Assembly: GCF_030272615.1 (NCBI RefSeq)
Contig: NC_081406.1
Location: forward strand, 235,459,922 to 235,523,921
From: Cryptomeria japonica
Lineage: Eukaryota > Streptophyta > Pinopsida > Cupressales > Cupressaceae
DNA: 64,000 nucleotides
Reading direction: 5' to 3'
Shown here piece by piece: positions 22,412 through 32,911 of the stretch; position 1 is the stretch's first letter; every line of letters starts with the position of its first letter. The position numbers and the translations under genes are program-made. The notes below the pieces were generated by a model. That model ran no database searches and was not told the DNA's origin. It saw nothing but the letters and a program-made list of their open reading frames with translations.

Positions 22412-22767
22412 ACATATACAATAGTCTTATTACAGGAAATAAAATGCATAAACTTTTTAAGCCCCTTTATGATGGCTAAAGCTTTCTTTTCAACAAAATT
22501 GTACTTAGCCTCATATTTCTTTAGAGTTTTGGAATGGAAAGCTATGGGGTGTTCATTACTTTTATCTGGATCCTTTTGGGTCAAAACCACAACAATGTTG
22601 TTATTACTAGAGAAAACATAGATTATAAAGTTCTTAGACATATCTAGGTTGGAGAGCATGGGAAATGAAGAAATTGCATCGTTGATCTTCTCGAAAGCCT
22701 CTTGAGATTCAGGAGTCCATTTAAAATGTGTCTCTTTCTTAATTATTAGAGTGATGGTCCTTACCAT
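22412..22767 (-). pseudogene. Gypsy RT-linked RNase H (truncated), copy 2
   Basis: Same as the copy at 13852-14207 with a handful of residue changes (for example TQKDPDK for TQKDVDK). Includes HPIAFHSKTLKKYEAKYN and the following helix. Ends at the LTR junction at 22411. Confidence 0.8.
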
Positions 22768-22778
22768 TCCAGCAAAGT

Positions 22779-23430
22779 CTAAGATAACTGGCTAATGAAG
22801 TTAACCTTGCCTAGGAAGGACTGAATGCCCTTTTTGTTGACAATAAGAGGAAGCTCCTTTATTTCCTTCACTTGATTAGGATTGATGGAGACTCCTTCCT
22901 TTGACACTACATTCCCTAGTAATTTTGCTTGCGGGACCCCAAAGATGCATTTCTTTAGGTTTAACAAGATGCCAAATTCCAAGCACTTCTGGAACACCAA
23001 TTCAAGATGGTTGAAGTGATCTTCTTTGTGTTTTGAAAACATGGTCAAGTCATCCACATATATGAGGATGATTTTGTTAATGATCTCCTTGAAAGCTAGA
23101 TCCATAGCACTCTAAAAATTTGCACCGACGTTTGACAACCCAAAACGCATTTTCTGGTAAGCAAATGTTCCCCATTTGGTTGTCTTTTTTTTATCTTCTC
23201 ATTTTACCAATACCTGGTTATAACCTTAAAAACCATCAAACATAGAGAACATCTCCAACCATGCCACCGTAATCAACAATTGTTCCATTGGTGGCGATGG
23301 ATAATGGTCCTTTAGAGATGCTTGATTAAGATCCCGAAAGTCTAGACAAAGCCAAATATCTCCATTTTTATTCCTCACTAGCGCCAAATTAGAAACCCAT
23401 GTACTCTACTTGATAGGATAGATAATTTTT
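22779..23430 (-). pseudogene. Gypsy reverse transcriptase, copy 2
   Basis: 22779-23105 is open and reads AFKEIINKIILIYVDDLTMF, with the intact Y-V-D-D catalytic box, then HFNHLELVFQKCLEFGILLN and the KLLGNVVSKEG thumb-entry motif. Upstream (to about 23430) the KNGDI..LDF fingers/palm motifs are in other frames. Family role: copying element RNA into DNA. Inactive because of stops and frameshifts. Confidence 0.85.
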
Positions 23431-23965
23431 TATTCTATCAATTTCTTCAATTCGGAAGCCATAAGGGACTTGATCTGGGGATGTATAGGTCCCTGCTTGT
23501 GCTAGACTATCTTGGTCCCATCATTGAGATCAATAGTGTGTTGAATGGTGCTAGAATTATAACCTTTCAAATCTTCATATGACCATGCTAGCATGCCCAC
23601 ATATTCATAACAATATCGGGCCAATCTCTATCTATCTTCTGAGGGAACTTCCTTCCCGACTTTGAGTATTCTCCCATTCCTTGATGACATTTTGGGGTAA
23701 TCACCCTTATCAGTCGTAAGTTTTTGTTTGTCATTCTTAGCATCGTCATGGTTAAACAAATTTTATAGGGTGATCAATCCATTTGGAAGCTTGTTGGATT
23801 TTAGTTGAATGATCTGATCTCCATAAACTTCCTTTACTTTAGGTCGTAATTGGTCATCAAACTCTCTTGAGTTTTGAATGAACAAAGTAATTTTCTCATC
23901 GTTCCCAAAACTTTCCATTGGGTATCATTATCAAGAATAGCTAGTCGCATGATCAAACCAATCGC

Positions 23966-24388
23966 CTAGGGATTGATGAGCAAGTCCACAACAGGGTCGA
24001 ATAGTGATCCAATGGTGGCCATTCGATCAATGAATGCATTTGTCTTTTGAGGAACCCTCAGTATGTTGAAAGCATCAAAGCTTTTAATCTGATCCCATGT
24101 CATATGGTGGTAGGATCTCATACGGACGTGTTTGGCATTGGAGATTCCTCGAACGTGGTGTACTATTAGGTCGGAGTTGCCCAAAACTTTCAACTACTTT
24201 ATACCCAACTTTTCTGCCAATCTTAGGCCTTATATCAACCCTTCATATTTTGCTTCATTGTTGGAGCAAGAAAACTGCAAGCGAAAAGACCTCAAAATCT
24301 GATCACCTGAAGGTGAAGTAAGGAAAATCCCAACACGTAAACCCACTTTGCATCTTGTGTCATCAAAGTGTAAGGTCTAGTGCTCAAA
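23966..24388 (-). pseudogene. Additional RNase H before RT, copy 2
   Basis: The C-terminal half is open at 23966-24193: KVLGNSDLIVHHVRGISNAK, a MRSYHHMTWDQI helix and DRMATIGSLFDP. The N-terminal strands and NNEAKYEG helix lie at about 24200-24388 with stops. As in copy 1, the Asp expected before the SxLIV motif is Asn (GNS), a change from the G-D-S seen in the + strand element. Confidence 0.75.
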
Positions 24389-24637
24389 GAATGAATCTTC
24401 TTGGGCTAAGGGGTTTTTAACTAGCTTTAGGATAACCTGACCTCAGTCAAAAAAGAAGTAAGTACCAAGACCTATGACATGATAGTTGGAGTATGGATTA
24501 GAATCGATGAATTCATTGAGAAAAACCTCTTGTTCTGGTGGGATTTCTCTAGTTACCTCTTCATCTTCAAGAAATTCTACCATCTTTCTTTCTTTATTGG
24601 AGATAGAGGTACGAGTGGGCTCAAAGTTGAGTATGGC

Positions 24638-25633
24638 CTAATTTTCTACATGTTCGGTGTGAAGGGGTTCTATAAGGATTTTGAGTTTTTCACCATGTTG
24701 TGTATGAAGGATAAGGTGAGACCAATCAAAGGATACGTAACCTCCTATTTTGGCGGTGAAGTCTGGAGAAAGGTAGAGGCCAAAAATGGGAGGAATATCA
24801 ATAATTACTACCTCTTGGGTCACAATGATACTAGGACATGTGAACAACATTAGCAGGAGGCTCTTAATAAGACCCATGGTATGAACCTTATTCCTATCTA
24901 GTTGCGTAACACCCCAATTTAAAGGCTCATATTTGATATTCAAAACCTCAGCAATTTTCTTAGGCATGACGATAGTGTTGGCACCAGAATCTATCATAGA
25001 ATTGTCTAAAATCTTATTCCCTACTACGAGGGTCAAATAGAAAGGATTGGGCTTAGGGTTACCATCTGCTTGGGATCTAGGAGGTATGACCTCATTCGTC
25101 AAGACCATCGGTGAGCGCAATCTATCTGTGAGAGGCTGAAATATTTCATCGCTGACCTGCAAAGAACTAGTAGCATTTCCATCAGAGGGTTTACCCACCT
25201 CTGACAAAGATTCTTTCAAATGATTCTTCTGCTCTGGGATAATAAGGAGATCCCATAAAGAGATGTTGGTTGGGGCTTTCCTTAACTGCTCCACCACATC
25301 TAATACTGATGACACCGACATCTTCATGTCTCTTGGTTTAGAGGGGATAAATTCCTTCCTTGGATATGTAACAAAGGCTATGCGTTGTTCAAGAACTTTA
25401 TCTGCAGAGAATCTCCCTTGCGTGCCTACATTCTCTCTCATGAAGATCTTCTTCAACTGGAGGTTGTAATTTGATTTCACTTCAGGATCCCCTGAGCTTG
25501 ATGAGGTTGCACCATTAGTAAGCATGACATCTTCATCCTCCATCCAGGAGAATAGTGCATGGTTTGGAGAAATCTCTATTTCCTGCTCCATTGACATGCC
25601 TTGTATCTGTGCAATGAAAGATGCATTGTCCAT
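24638..25633 (-). pseudogene. Gypsy protease region, copy 2 (open over 331 codons)
   Basis: One uninterrupted frame from MDNASFIAQIQG (25633) to the end of the protease region. The core has LTLVVGNKILDNSMIDSGAN with an intact D-S-G triplet, followed by TIVMPKKIAEVLNI and a GLYLSPDF strand. The long Ser-rich linker before it (residues about 1-180) joins Gag to protease. Expected role: dimeric aspartic protease cleaving the polyprotein. The rest of the element is broken, so this open frame is probably chance survival. Confidence 0.85.
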
Positions 25634-25866
25634 GCCAAGGGGTTGTAAGCCAAATCATCCAAAGCCATGCCTTCGCTACATTGATTTGCAACCTTTTATT
25701 GTAAATTGTCTCTTGGGAAATTCCTTGAGGTGTGGGCATTGTTACAAGGAAAACACCAAGAATTGGCATCATCCGCTAGATTATTTTGTCCCACTATCAT
25801 CTCTTTACTGGTGTTAGGGTAGATAGTCTGCAAAGGATTGGGTACCGAAAGCTGACTTGGGGAAGT

Positions 25867-26899
25867 TTAGTTATTTGCATATTGGTTTTGCTGATAAGCA
25901 GGCCTATTCCCTTGGCAATTTTGTTGGAAAGGGGGTCTAGCTGGTGGGATTTGGGCCCTTTTCAGATTGACAATCTCATTCGAGAAAGATGTCAACAAAT
26001 TTTTTATATTTCTGACCTTTGCAGACAAGGATGAGGGAGGAGGTAGACTTGCTTGTTGGGGACCAAGATATGCATACATAGATTGTGAAGTCGACTGGTT
26101 CTGGGAGTTGATTCGATAGGTTAGGAAAGAAGGACATGAGTTGTTGCAGTGCGAGCTTCCCAACATTGATTAGATTATTTTCTTCTTTGACTGCAAAATC
26201 AAATGCTTGCGGGAGGGTACTACATCCTAGAGATTGAATCATCATTGATATGTCAGAGTTGAAGGCCTTCAGATAGAAAACAAATGCCATGTCAGTAGGG
26301 GGATGAGTGGATAGCGGTATTCTTTGCCAAGTCCTTTGAAACCTTAAATTGAATTCTATCACTGCTTCCTGAGGGCCTCTCTTTGTAGTAATCAATTGAT
26401 GCATCAAGGATGACCTGTCAACCTTGTCAGAAAATCTTTGAAAAAAGAAGTCACCCAGCTGATCATAATTGGCTATAGAACCTGGACCAAGGGATCTGTA
26501 CTAGTCTAGAGCTCTCCCTTTGAATGGTGCCATGAGTAATCTCAAAGCTATATTTTTCTCAGTGATATTATGGCCAACATAAACATTGGCTACATCTTGT
26601 AGGTGCTCCCCAGGGGTCTTGGGACATTCTACAATGAATTTGGGGAAAGCTTTGAGCACGATAGAGGGAATCCATCCCCATACTATAGGGAGAACTGGAG
26701 GAATGAGAGAGCTTTCATTATTCCATGTCACAAAATGTCTAGGAGGAATCTGAGCCATTATTATTATAGGAACAACCTTAGGGAAGATAGGTGGGTTCTG
26801 GGAAGAAAAGGTTGTAGGCTGATGGACATTTACTAGGAGTGGAATAAGCAAACTGGGATTCAAAGTTGTTTGAATCATGGTAACGGGTCTATGGCTCAT
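25867..26899 (-). pseudogene. gag: Gypsy Gag, copy 2
   Basis: Same architecture as copy 1: N-terminal part 26501-26899, capsid core 25976-26407 (EFNLRFQRTWQRIP, AFVFYLKAFNSDI) and a Gln/Asn-rich C-terminus at 25867-26166. A stop near 26500 splits the capsid domain at the same place as copy 1, so that lesion predates the tandem duplication. Confidence 0.8.
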
Positions 26900-28067
26900 A
26901 AACTAGCTTAAACTTATTTAAAATTGGGGTCCCACCGGCCATGTCAAAAAAAGAACTATGTACTCTTAATTTTACCTTAAACTTTAACAACCTTATGGGA
27001 AATTCAATAATGGGGACCCTTTGCGCGAAACTCATTGAATGACCTTCGGGTTTGAGAAGACAAATCTTCATATAAATGGGGGAGAAAAGGGGAAAGAGAA
27101 AACTTTAAATAAAATGATCTACACTACTTAGGAGATACGCTTAGGCATTTCAGGACAATATTAACAGCATATAAAACCTAGAGACATGCGGTTTTAAATC
27201 TCATCCAACAATTTTACATGCCGAGAACCATTTCAGAGAATAATTCAACAAAAAATCATTCAACATAAAATGATATTTAACCATTCATCCAGCAGATAAA
27301 AAGTCTTAGAGCATAGTTTAATCCATGGACTCTCACACCAAGTATCATAGAAGTTATTAAACTTGAAAACAACACAGAAGTCAATATATTAAGCTTCAAA
27401 TAGAACCATCACAAAGGTCCTAGGCACAATCTGACATGTCTATCATTCACCAATATTAACATAAATGCCTCTTAATGAGCCATAGTCTAGAAAAAATCTC
27501 TAAAAGTCGGAACCCTCTTAACAAGGAAAACCTAATCATGAATAGAGCCCATGTCTCATAACTAATAGCTCCCAGCACAACAACATCCTAGCAACTACTT
27601 CTGACAAGAAAACTTGGTGTGGGACATCGCAAGATCATACCTAGAAAAACCACCCCCAAAACTTGTTATTTCCACCGTATCGGGGTGATCCCTGCACCTG
27701 CCCAACAAGAAAATTGCGATGCAAATCGCAGCCTAGTTCATGAACTACCATGGAGGACATGCGGCGGCTTGGCAGGATCCAAAGTCAAGTTCATAGAGAG
27801 AACCAAATCAAGCATCTCGAAGACACCAAGTGTCTTTTCCTTTGGCCGATGGATGGTGGGGCCGAGAAGAGTGCAACACCATAAAAATGCAAGACATGCG
27901 ACAACTCACCATTCTCTCAACTTCAGACAAGAAAAGTGAGCGCCTAGAGGCAACACTAAGATGACACTTGGCTCGCGTGCTTTCACACGGGAAGCATTGC
28001 TGGAAAATCAAAAGGAACGGGTACCACTTGATCAAAATGCCACCTACGGATGACCCCGAAATAATGT
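26900..28067. other. Non-coding interval between gypsy elements, copy 2
   Basis: Repeat of 18340-19510 with scattered substitutions and a small deletion near 27570. No recognisable gene or primer-binding site. Confidence 0.4.
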
Positions 28068-30784
28068 TAACATTATCAATTCATGCCTTTTGGTCTCAAG
28101 AATGCTGGAGCTACATACCAATGAGCAATGCGAATGATTTTCCATGATCATTTGCATAAATTATAGAGGATTATGTTGATGAACTTCTAGGAAAATCCAA
28201 GACATGACATGAGCACATCCCTATCCTAAAGAAAATTTTTGAGAGATTGGAAAAATATAAAATGCATCTCAATCCCAAGAAATGCATCTTTGGTGTCACT
28301 TTGGGGAAACTGCTAGGCTTCATTGTTTCTTGCAGAGGCATAGAGGTTGATCCTACAAAGGTGAAAGTTATCATGGAAATGCCTCCCCCAACGACACTTA
28401 GATAGTTGCACAACCTCCAAGGAAAACTCCAATCCATCAGATGCTTCATCTCATAGTTTGGAGACAAAAGTCATCCATTTTCCCACCTATTATGCAAGGA
28501 TACCAAATTCAAATGGGATTGCCTATGTCAGAAGGCTTTTGAAAAACTCAAGGAATATCTTACATCACCTCCTATTCTTATGCCTCCTATTCCAGGATAG
28601 CCACTTGTTCTGTACATATCAACTACTATAGTAGCATTGGGGGCATTATTGGCATAGATAGATGATCATGGAAAGGAGCATGCTATATACTATATCAGTC
28701 GCACATTAGTACGGTATGAGCTTAATTATACCCCTATTGAAAGAGCATGTTTATCACTTGTCTTCAACACACAAAAGCTTTGGAACTACATGCTTAACAA
28801 TAAAACAAAATTGATTGCTAAGATCAACCCCCTGAAGTACCTCCTATCAAAGGCAACTCTCACTAGTAGACTTCCTAAATGGGTCATGTTGTTAAGAAAA
28901 TTTGACATCGAATATGTGGATAGAAAGGCAATCAAAGGATAAGTAATAGCAGATCAGTTGGCCAATGCTCCTCTTCCAAGTGATCACCCAATCCTCACTG
29001 AATTTCCAAATGAATTCATAATGACTGTCACTACATCCTCCACATGACAGTTATACTTTGATGGATCTTGCACCCAAAATAGATCAGGGGTAGGTATACT
29101 ATTGATCACACCCCAAGGAGATTTCATCCCTAAGTCATACAACATAGGCTTTGCATGCACTAACAACATTGCAGAATATGAAGCACTAATCACTAGACTA
29201 CATCTAGCTATCTAATGGAAGATATTGGAATTACATGTCTATGGAGATTCCCAACTTGTCATTTTCAAACAAGTCAATGATGAGTATCAAACAAAAGATG
29301 ACAAGCTTCTTCCTTATCATAGTATGGTTGAATACCTCAAGCAACATTTTCCATCAATCAAGTTCGATTAGATTCTAGGTACCAACAACAGAGATGCAGA
29401 TGCAATGGCCACTATTGGTTCCCTCATTTAGATGTCGACACATAGTAAAAAATGTGAGTTTTTGGTCGAGAAACTCTTCATACGAGCATATGATTTATTA
29501 GAGTCTGAAATGGTGTGTGTACTCATTGGTCCCAAATCCCCTTGGTGTCAGGAGACCTTCACTTACCTAAAAGACAACACCATTCCCCCACACCTCACTA
29601 AAAACCAACAACAAACCTTTATCCATCGATATGCCCGTTATACTATCCTTGGCGACACCCTATTTAGAAGGCATTTTGATGGTTCCCTCCTAAGGTGTCT
29701 AGACAAATAAGAGGTAGAATGGGCTCAACATGAAGTGCACAAAAGTATCTATGGGGCACACTTAAGCGGCCTCACTTTGGCTAATAAACTCTTGCAAATG
29801 GGATACTACTAGCCTACAATGGAATTTGATGCATATAATTATGTGAAGAAATGTATCCCTTGCTAGAAGCATGGTGAAAAGATCCATGCTCCATCACAAG
29901 ATCTGCAACCTTTTATCACACCCTGACCCTTCTCACATTGGGGGCTCAATCTCATTAGGAAAATTCACCTTTCATCCTCCAATGGTCATAGATTCATCAT
30001 TATCGCTACTGAATACTTCACCAAGTGGGTGGAGGCTATCCCTCTTACCTTCACCACTAGTAAACAGATCTCTAAATTGATTTTGAACCATTTAATCTGG
30101 TGATATGGAATCCCCAAAGTCATCATCATAGATAATGGCAAACCTTTCAAAAATCAAGATGTTAAAGTGCTATGTCAGAAGTTTTATATCCAACACCCTT
30201 CTCCACTCCCTATTACTTGCAAGGTAACAGTCAAGCTGAGGCCTCTAATAAGAGCTTAATAAAAATTCTTAAAAAGTTAGTCAATGAAGTTGGTCGTGAC
30301 TAGCAACTCCAACTCCATCTTGCTCTGTGGACTTACTGCACCTCCATTCACACACCCACAAGTGCAACTTCATATTCCCTTGTCTCCGGCTCTAAATTTG
30401 TCCTCCCTCTTGAGATCGAGATCCCCTCCCTAAGGGTGTCATTGCAGAACATCCTCCCAGATGAGGAATACATAGTTGCCAGGCTACAAGACCTAGAACT
30501 GCTAGATGAAAGGTGTCTCAAGGTCTTAAACCATCTCTGGTTATATAAGAATTGCCTATGCTTGAGTTACAACAAGAAATTCAGAACCTGGTAATTTTGT
30601 CCTTATGGAAAATTAAAGAAACCTTCAAGAAAGAGAGAAGAAAGGCAAGTTCGAGCCCAATTGGCTTGGACCCTATGTGATCACAGCAAAGTATGGGTCA
30701 GGGGCATATCATTTGTCTAATCCAGAAGGAGATCCCTTTGATGAGCCTATGAACATCATGTACCTAAAGAGATTCTATGTCTAG
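28068..30784 (+). pseudogene. pol: Ty3/gypsy pol, + strand, copy 2: RT-RNase H-RNase H-integrase
   Basis: RT from the middle of the domain (VMPFGLKNAGATY) with IVEDYVD-like catalytic region near 28165, HLNPKKCIFGVT and GFIVSCRGIEVDP. RT-linked RNase H (about 28510-28980) follows, then a second RNase H (about 29050-29430; YFDGSC, NNIAEYEALI, GDSQLVIF). A 92-codon linker is open at 29432-29710. Integrase: H-x3/4-H...C-x2-C zinc motif (VHKSIYGAHLSG...KKCIPC, 29731-29865), the central domain with ATEYFTKWVEAIP and a DNGKPFKN stretch near 30130, and a C-terminal GPYVITAKYG..AYHLSNPEG..NIMYLKRFYV ending at TAG 30782-30784. The order RT-RH-RH-INT is that of the Tat/Ogre group. Dead: many stops. Confidence 0.85.
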
Positions 30785-31769
30785 TCATCAAAAGGTCATC
30801 AATTGTCTTAAAATCTCAAAAAAATAAAAAAAATAAAAAAATCAAGAAAAATACAAAAAAAAATGAAAAAGGAAAAAGTAAAGAAAAATAATTGTCCATC
30901 AGTGAAAACCACTTTATGGTTCTATGGGAAAGTACCTTGGGGAGAACCTTTGCATAGGCATCAAGGTAATTAATCTAGATCCATCGTCTATTAGGTCAGA
31001 CTCACCCACACCACTCACCCATCAGATATCCATGTTCACTGCCATCTGATCCTTCTACCATAGCATTTATCATCTGCCTACTCAACCACACCTAGCAGAA
31101 TGATCACTCGCATGATGATGAGTCTTTTCCTGAATCATGAATAAGGATCGACCCATTAATATGAGCTTTATGCCATCAAACTGAGCTTTATCCCATCTAA
31201 CTGAACTTTATCCCGCATCCTAGAATATTGTGCCTCCATGTGAGGTTCGTCAATTGTTTTATTTCTTGGATTTTCATTTTCAAATTGCATCTTTTGCCCT
31301 ACGACTGCTCCTATCTAAGACTGCCCAGATCCTCCATATCCTGGTACATTTACAATGGGTGTATACTAGGGCATGTTGTCATGATATGGCATGTTTAGGA
31401 TCTCTCTTGTATGAACTGGCAACCTGGTATTAGTGTTTGTCAACAATTACCTTGTTGTTTACAAGGGATATCTATGTGTTTGAGGGTTTCCTTGCATGTA
31501 CCCACAACTTTGCATCAGTAACACTTGCATAGATGTGTGTAGGGAATTCCTTCTAGTTTGTGAGTCAGTCCACGCCTTAGGTTTCTCATGGCATCCTGGC
31601 TCCTATAATCAATGGTGTGGGTTACCTAGGGCAATATTAATCTAGGTTGGATCTCCACATATTTTTTGCACAACTCCCCCCCATCATTTCCATTTTGCAT
31701 TATCATCGAGTTCTCAATTCTCCCTATCTAGCATTCACGTGGAGTCTTCAATTTCCCCCTTGTTCTTCT
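30785..31769 (+). other. Sequence downstream of gypsy pol (probable 3' region/LTR, undefined)
   Basis: Begins with an A-rich stretch (30812-30895), then ~870 bases without open frames or domain motifs. Probably untranslated or LTR sequence of the + strand gypsy element, but no matching LTR copy exists in the window, so no boundary can be set. It ends at the CTTCT target site of element C (31765-31769) and would be contiguous with 39247 onward before that insertion. Confidence 0.4.
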
Positions 31770-32658
31770 TTTTGGGATCCAAAGAAACTAAGAGGGGGAG
31801 GGTGAATCAGTGTTCTACCGGTTAGAATAATTTTACCCTTATTAACAAATCCACTTATTAATCGGTATGCATAAAAGAAAGTAACAACAAGTAATAGCAA
31901 TCCAACTACAAGAATCAACACCACAACACAAAGATTTATACATTGAAAAATTCAAAGAGGAAAAACAATGGTGGGATTGGTGACCCACAATATCTATCCA
32001 CTGGCCAACTAAATAAATATTACAAGAGGGGCTTGCACATGTAGGAAGGCACACTTCATAGAGCATACTTCTCATCACAAAGGAGCCTCAGTGACTACAG
32101 ATATGAAATACTGAATTACAAATAAAATATGAACTCTGAATGTGCATCTGACATGCAAGATGATTTCCGGTTAAAGAATTGTCTGTACCGATTTATATTG
32201 TAACCTCCCTTATCAGTAACTCAGATCTCTCTCCAATCCTCTAGACAAATACCCAAGACCAAATACAGATTTTTACATTCACATTCTGTCAATCAAGATC
32301 TCCCTCACATAACATCACATAACCTTTTGCATCTCTGTATATCCAAAATGACCCAACCGAACTAACTTTTATACCCATGTATAAACATAAATGCCTTATA
32401 TCAGCTTACAATCATATTTCAAAATATAAGAGACATGTCGGCCTAGATAGAATATAAATATAAAACTATATGACCGTTGGTGCTTCCATGTTTGCCAGAT
32501 CAATCTCCTATGTCGGCCTTAGAATTCGGGTTCCATGTTTGTTAGTTCCCCGAATGTTGGTGATATGAATGTCAGTTACCTTGATTGTCGAATCTTCCAT
32601 GAAGTGTGTTTCCATCAATTAAAACACCTATAACCTGGATGAGTGTCAACTACCAACA
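31770..32658 (-). mobile_element. 3' LTR of element C (889 bp)
   Basis: On the - strand starts TGTTGGTAGTTGACAC at 32658, preceded by the purine tract, and ends in the GGATCCCAAAAA region at 31770, where the terminal CA has mutated. Aligned with the 5' LTR it carries a segment (about 32037-32095) that the other LTR lacks. Confidence 0.85.
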
Positions 32659-32672
32659 ATCTCCCCCTTTGG
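32659..32672 (-). promoter_or_regulatory. Polypurine tract of element C
   Basis: CCAAAGGGGGAGAT on the - strand directly before the 3' LTR, identical to the tract of element A at 4011-4024. Expected primer for plus-strand synthesis. Confidence 0.85.
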
Positions 32673-32911
32673 CATTGATGGCAACACTCGTGAAAAATAG
32701 ATCATTGAAGTGTTGTACCGATTCCTCTCCAAAATATGATCTCCCAAAGATGGTCTCAGAAGGATTCTCCCCCTGATCTATACATTACTTCTTATGTCCC
32801 TTACCATTTTTCACATCCAACCTCTCCCCCTTTGACAACAATGCCGAAGGTCGGGGCAAAAAATAAGAAATGAATGAAATTTTTTACAAATCAAAATTAT
32901 AATTACAGGAT

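Larger units (their letters stand above)
22412..26899 (-). mobile_element. Ty3/gypsy element, - strand, copy 2
   Basis: Second copy of the gag-PR-RNase H-RT-RNase H element in the tandem duplication, same order and same LTR breakpoint. It is slightly better preserved: the protease linker plus core are open as one 331-codon stretch and the RT catalytic site reads YVDD. No integrase. Confidence 0.85.
11722..30427. repeat. Direct tandem duplication, unit about 9.35 kb (copy 1 11722-21073; copy 2 from 21074)
   Basis: Sequence from 11722 to 21073 recurs from about 21074. Offset is about 9353 bases for the first 450 bases, then 8560 after an 800-base deletion in copy 2, then 8557 from about 19.0 kb. 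Copy 1 stops at about 21073, equivalent to 29628 in copy 2, and passes directly into the LTR sequence equivalent to 11722. Every feature in between (LTR pieces, both gypsy elements, leaders) is present twice in the same order and orientation. Differences are mostly single bases, a few percent by eye. The end given for copy 2 is nominal, because sequence beyond 29628 has no second copy. Confidence 0.9.
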
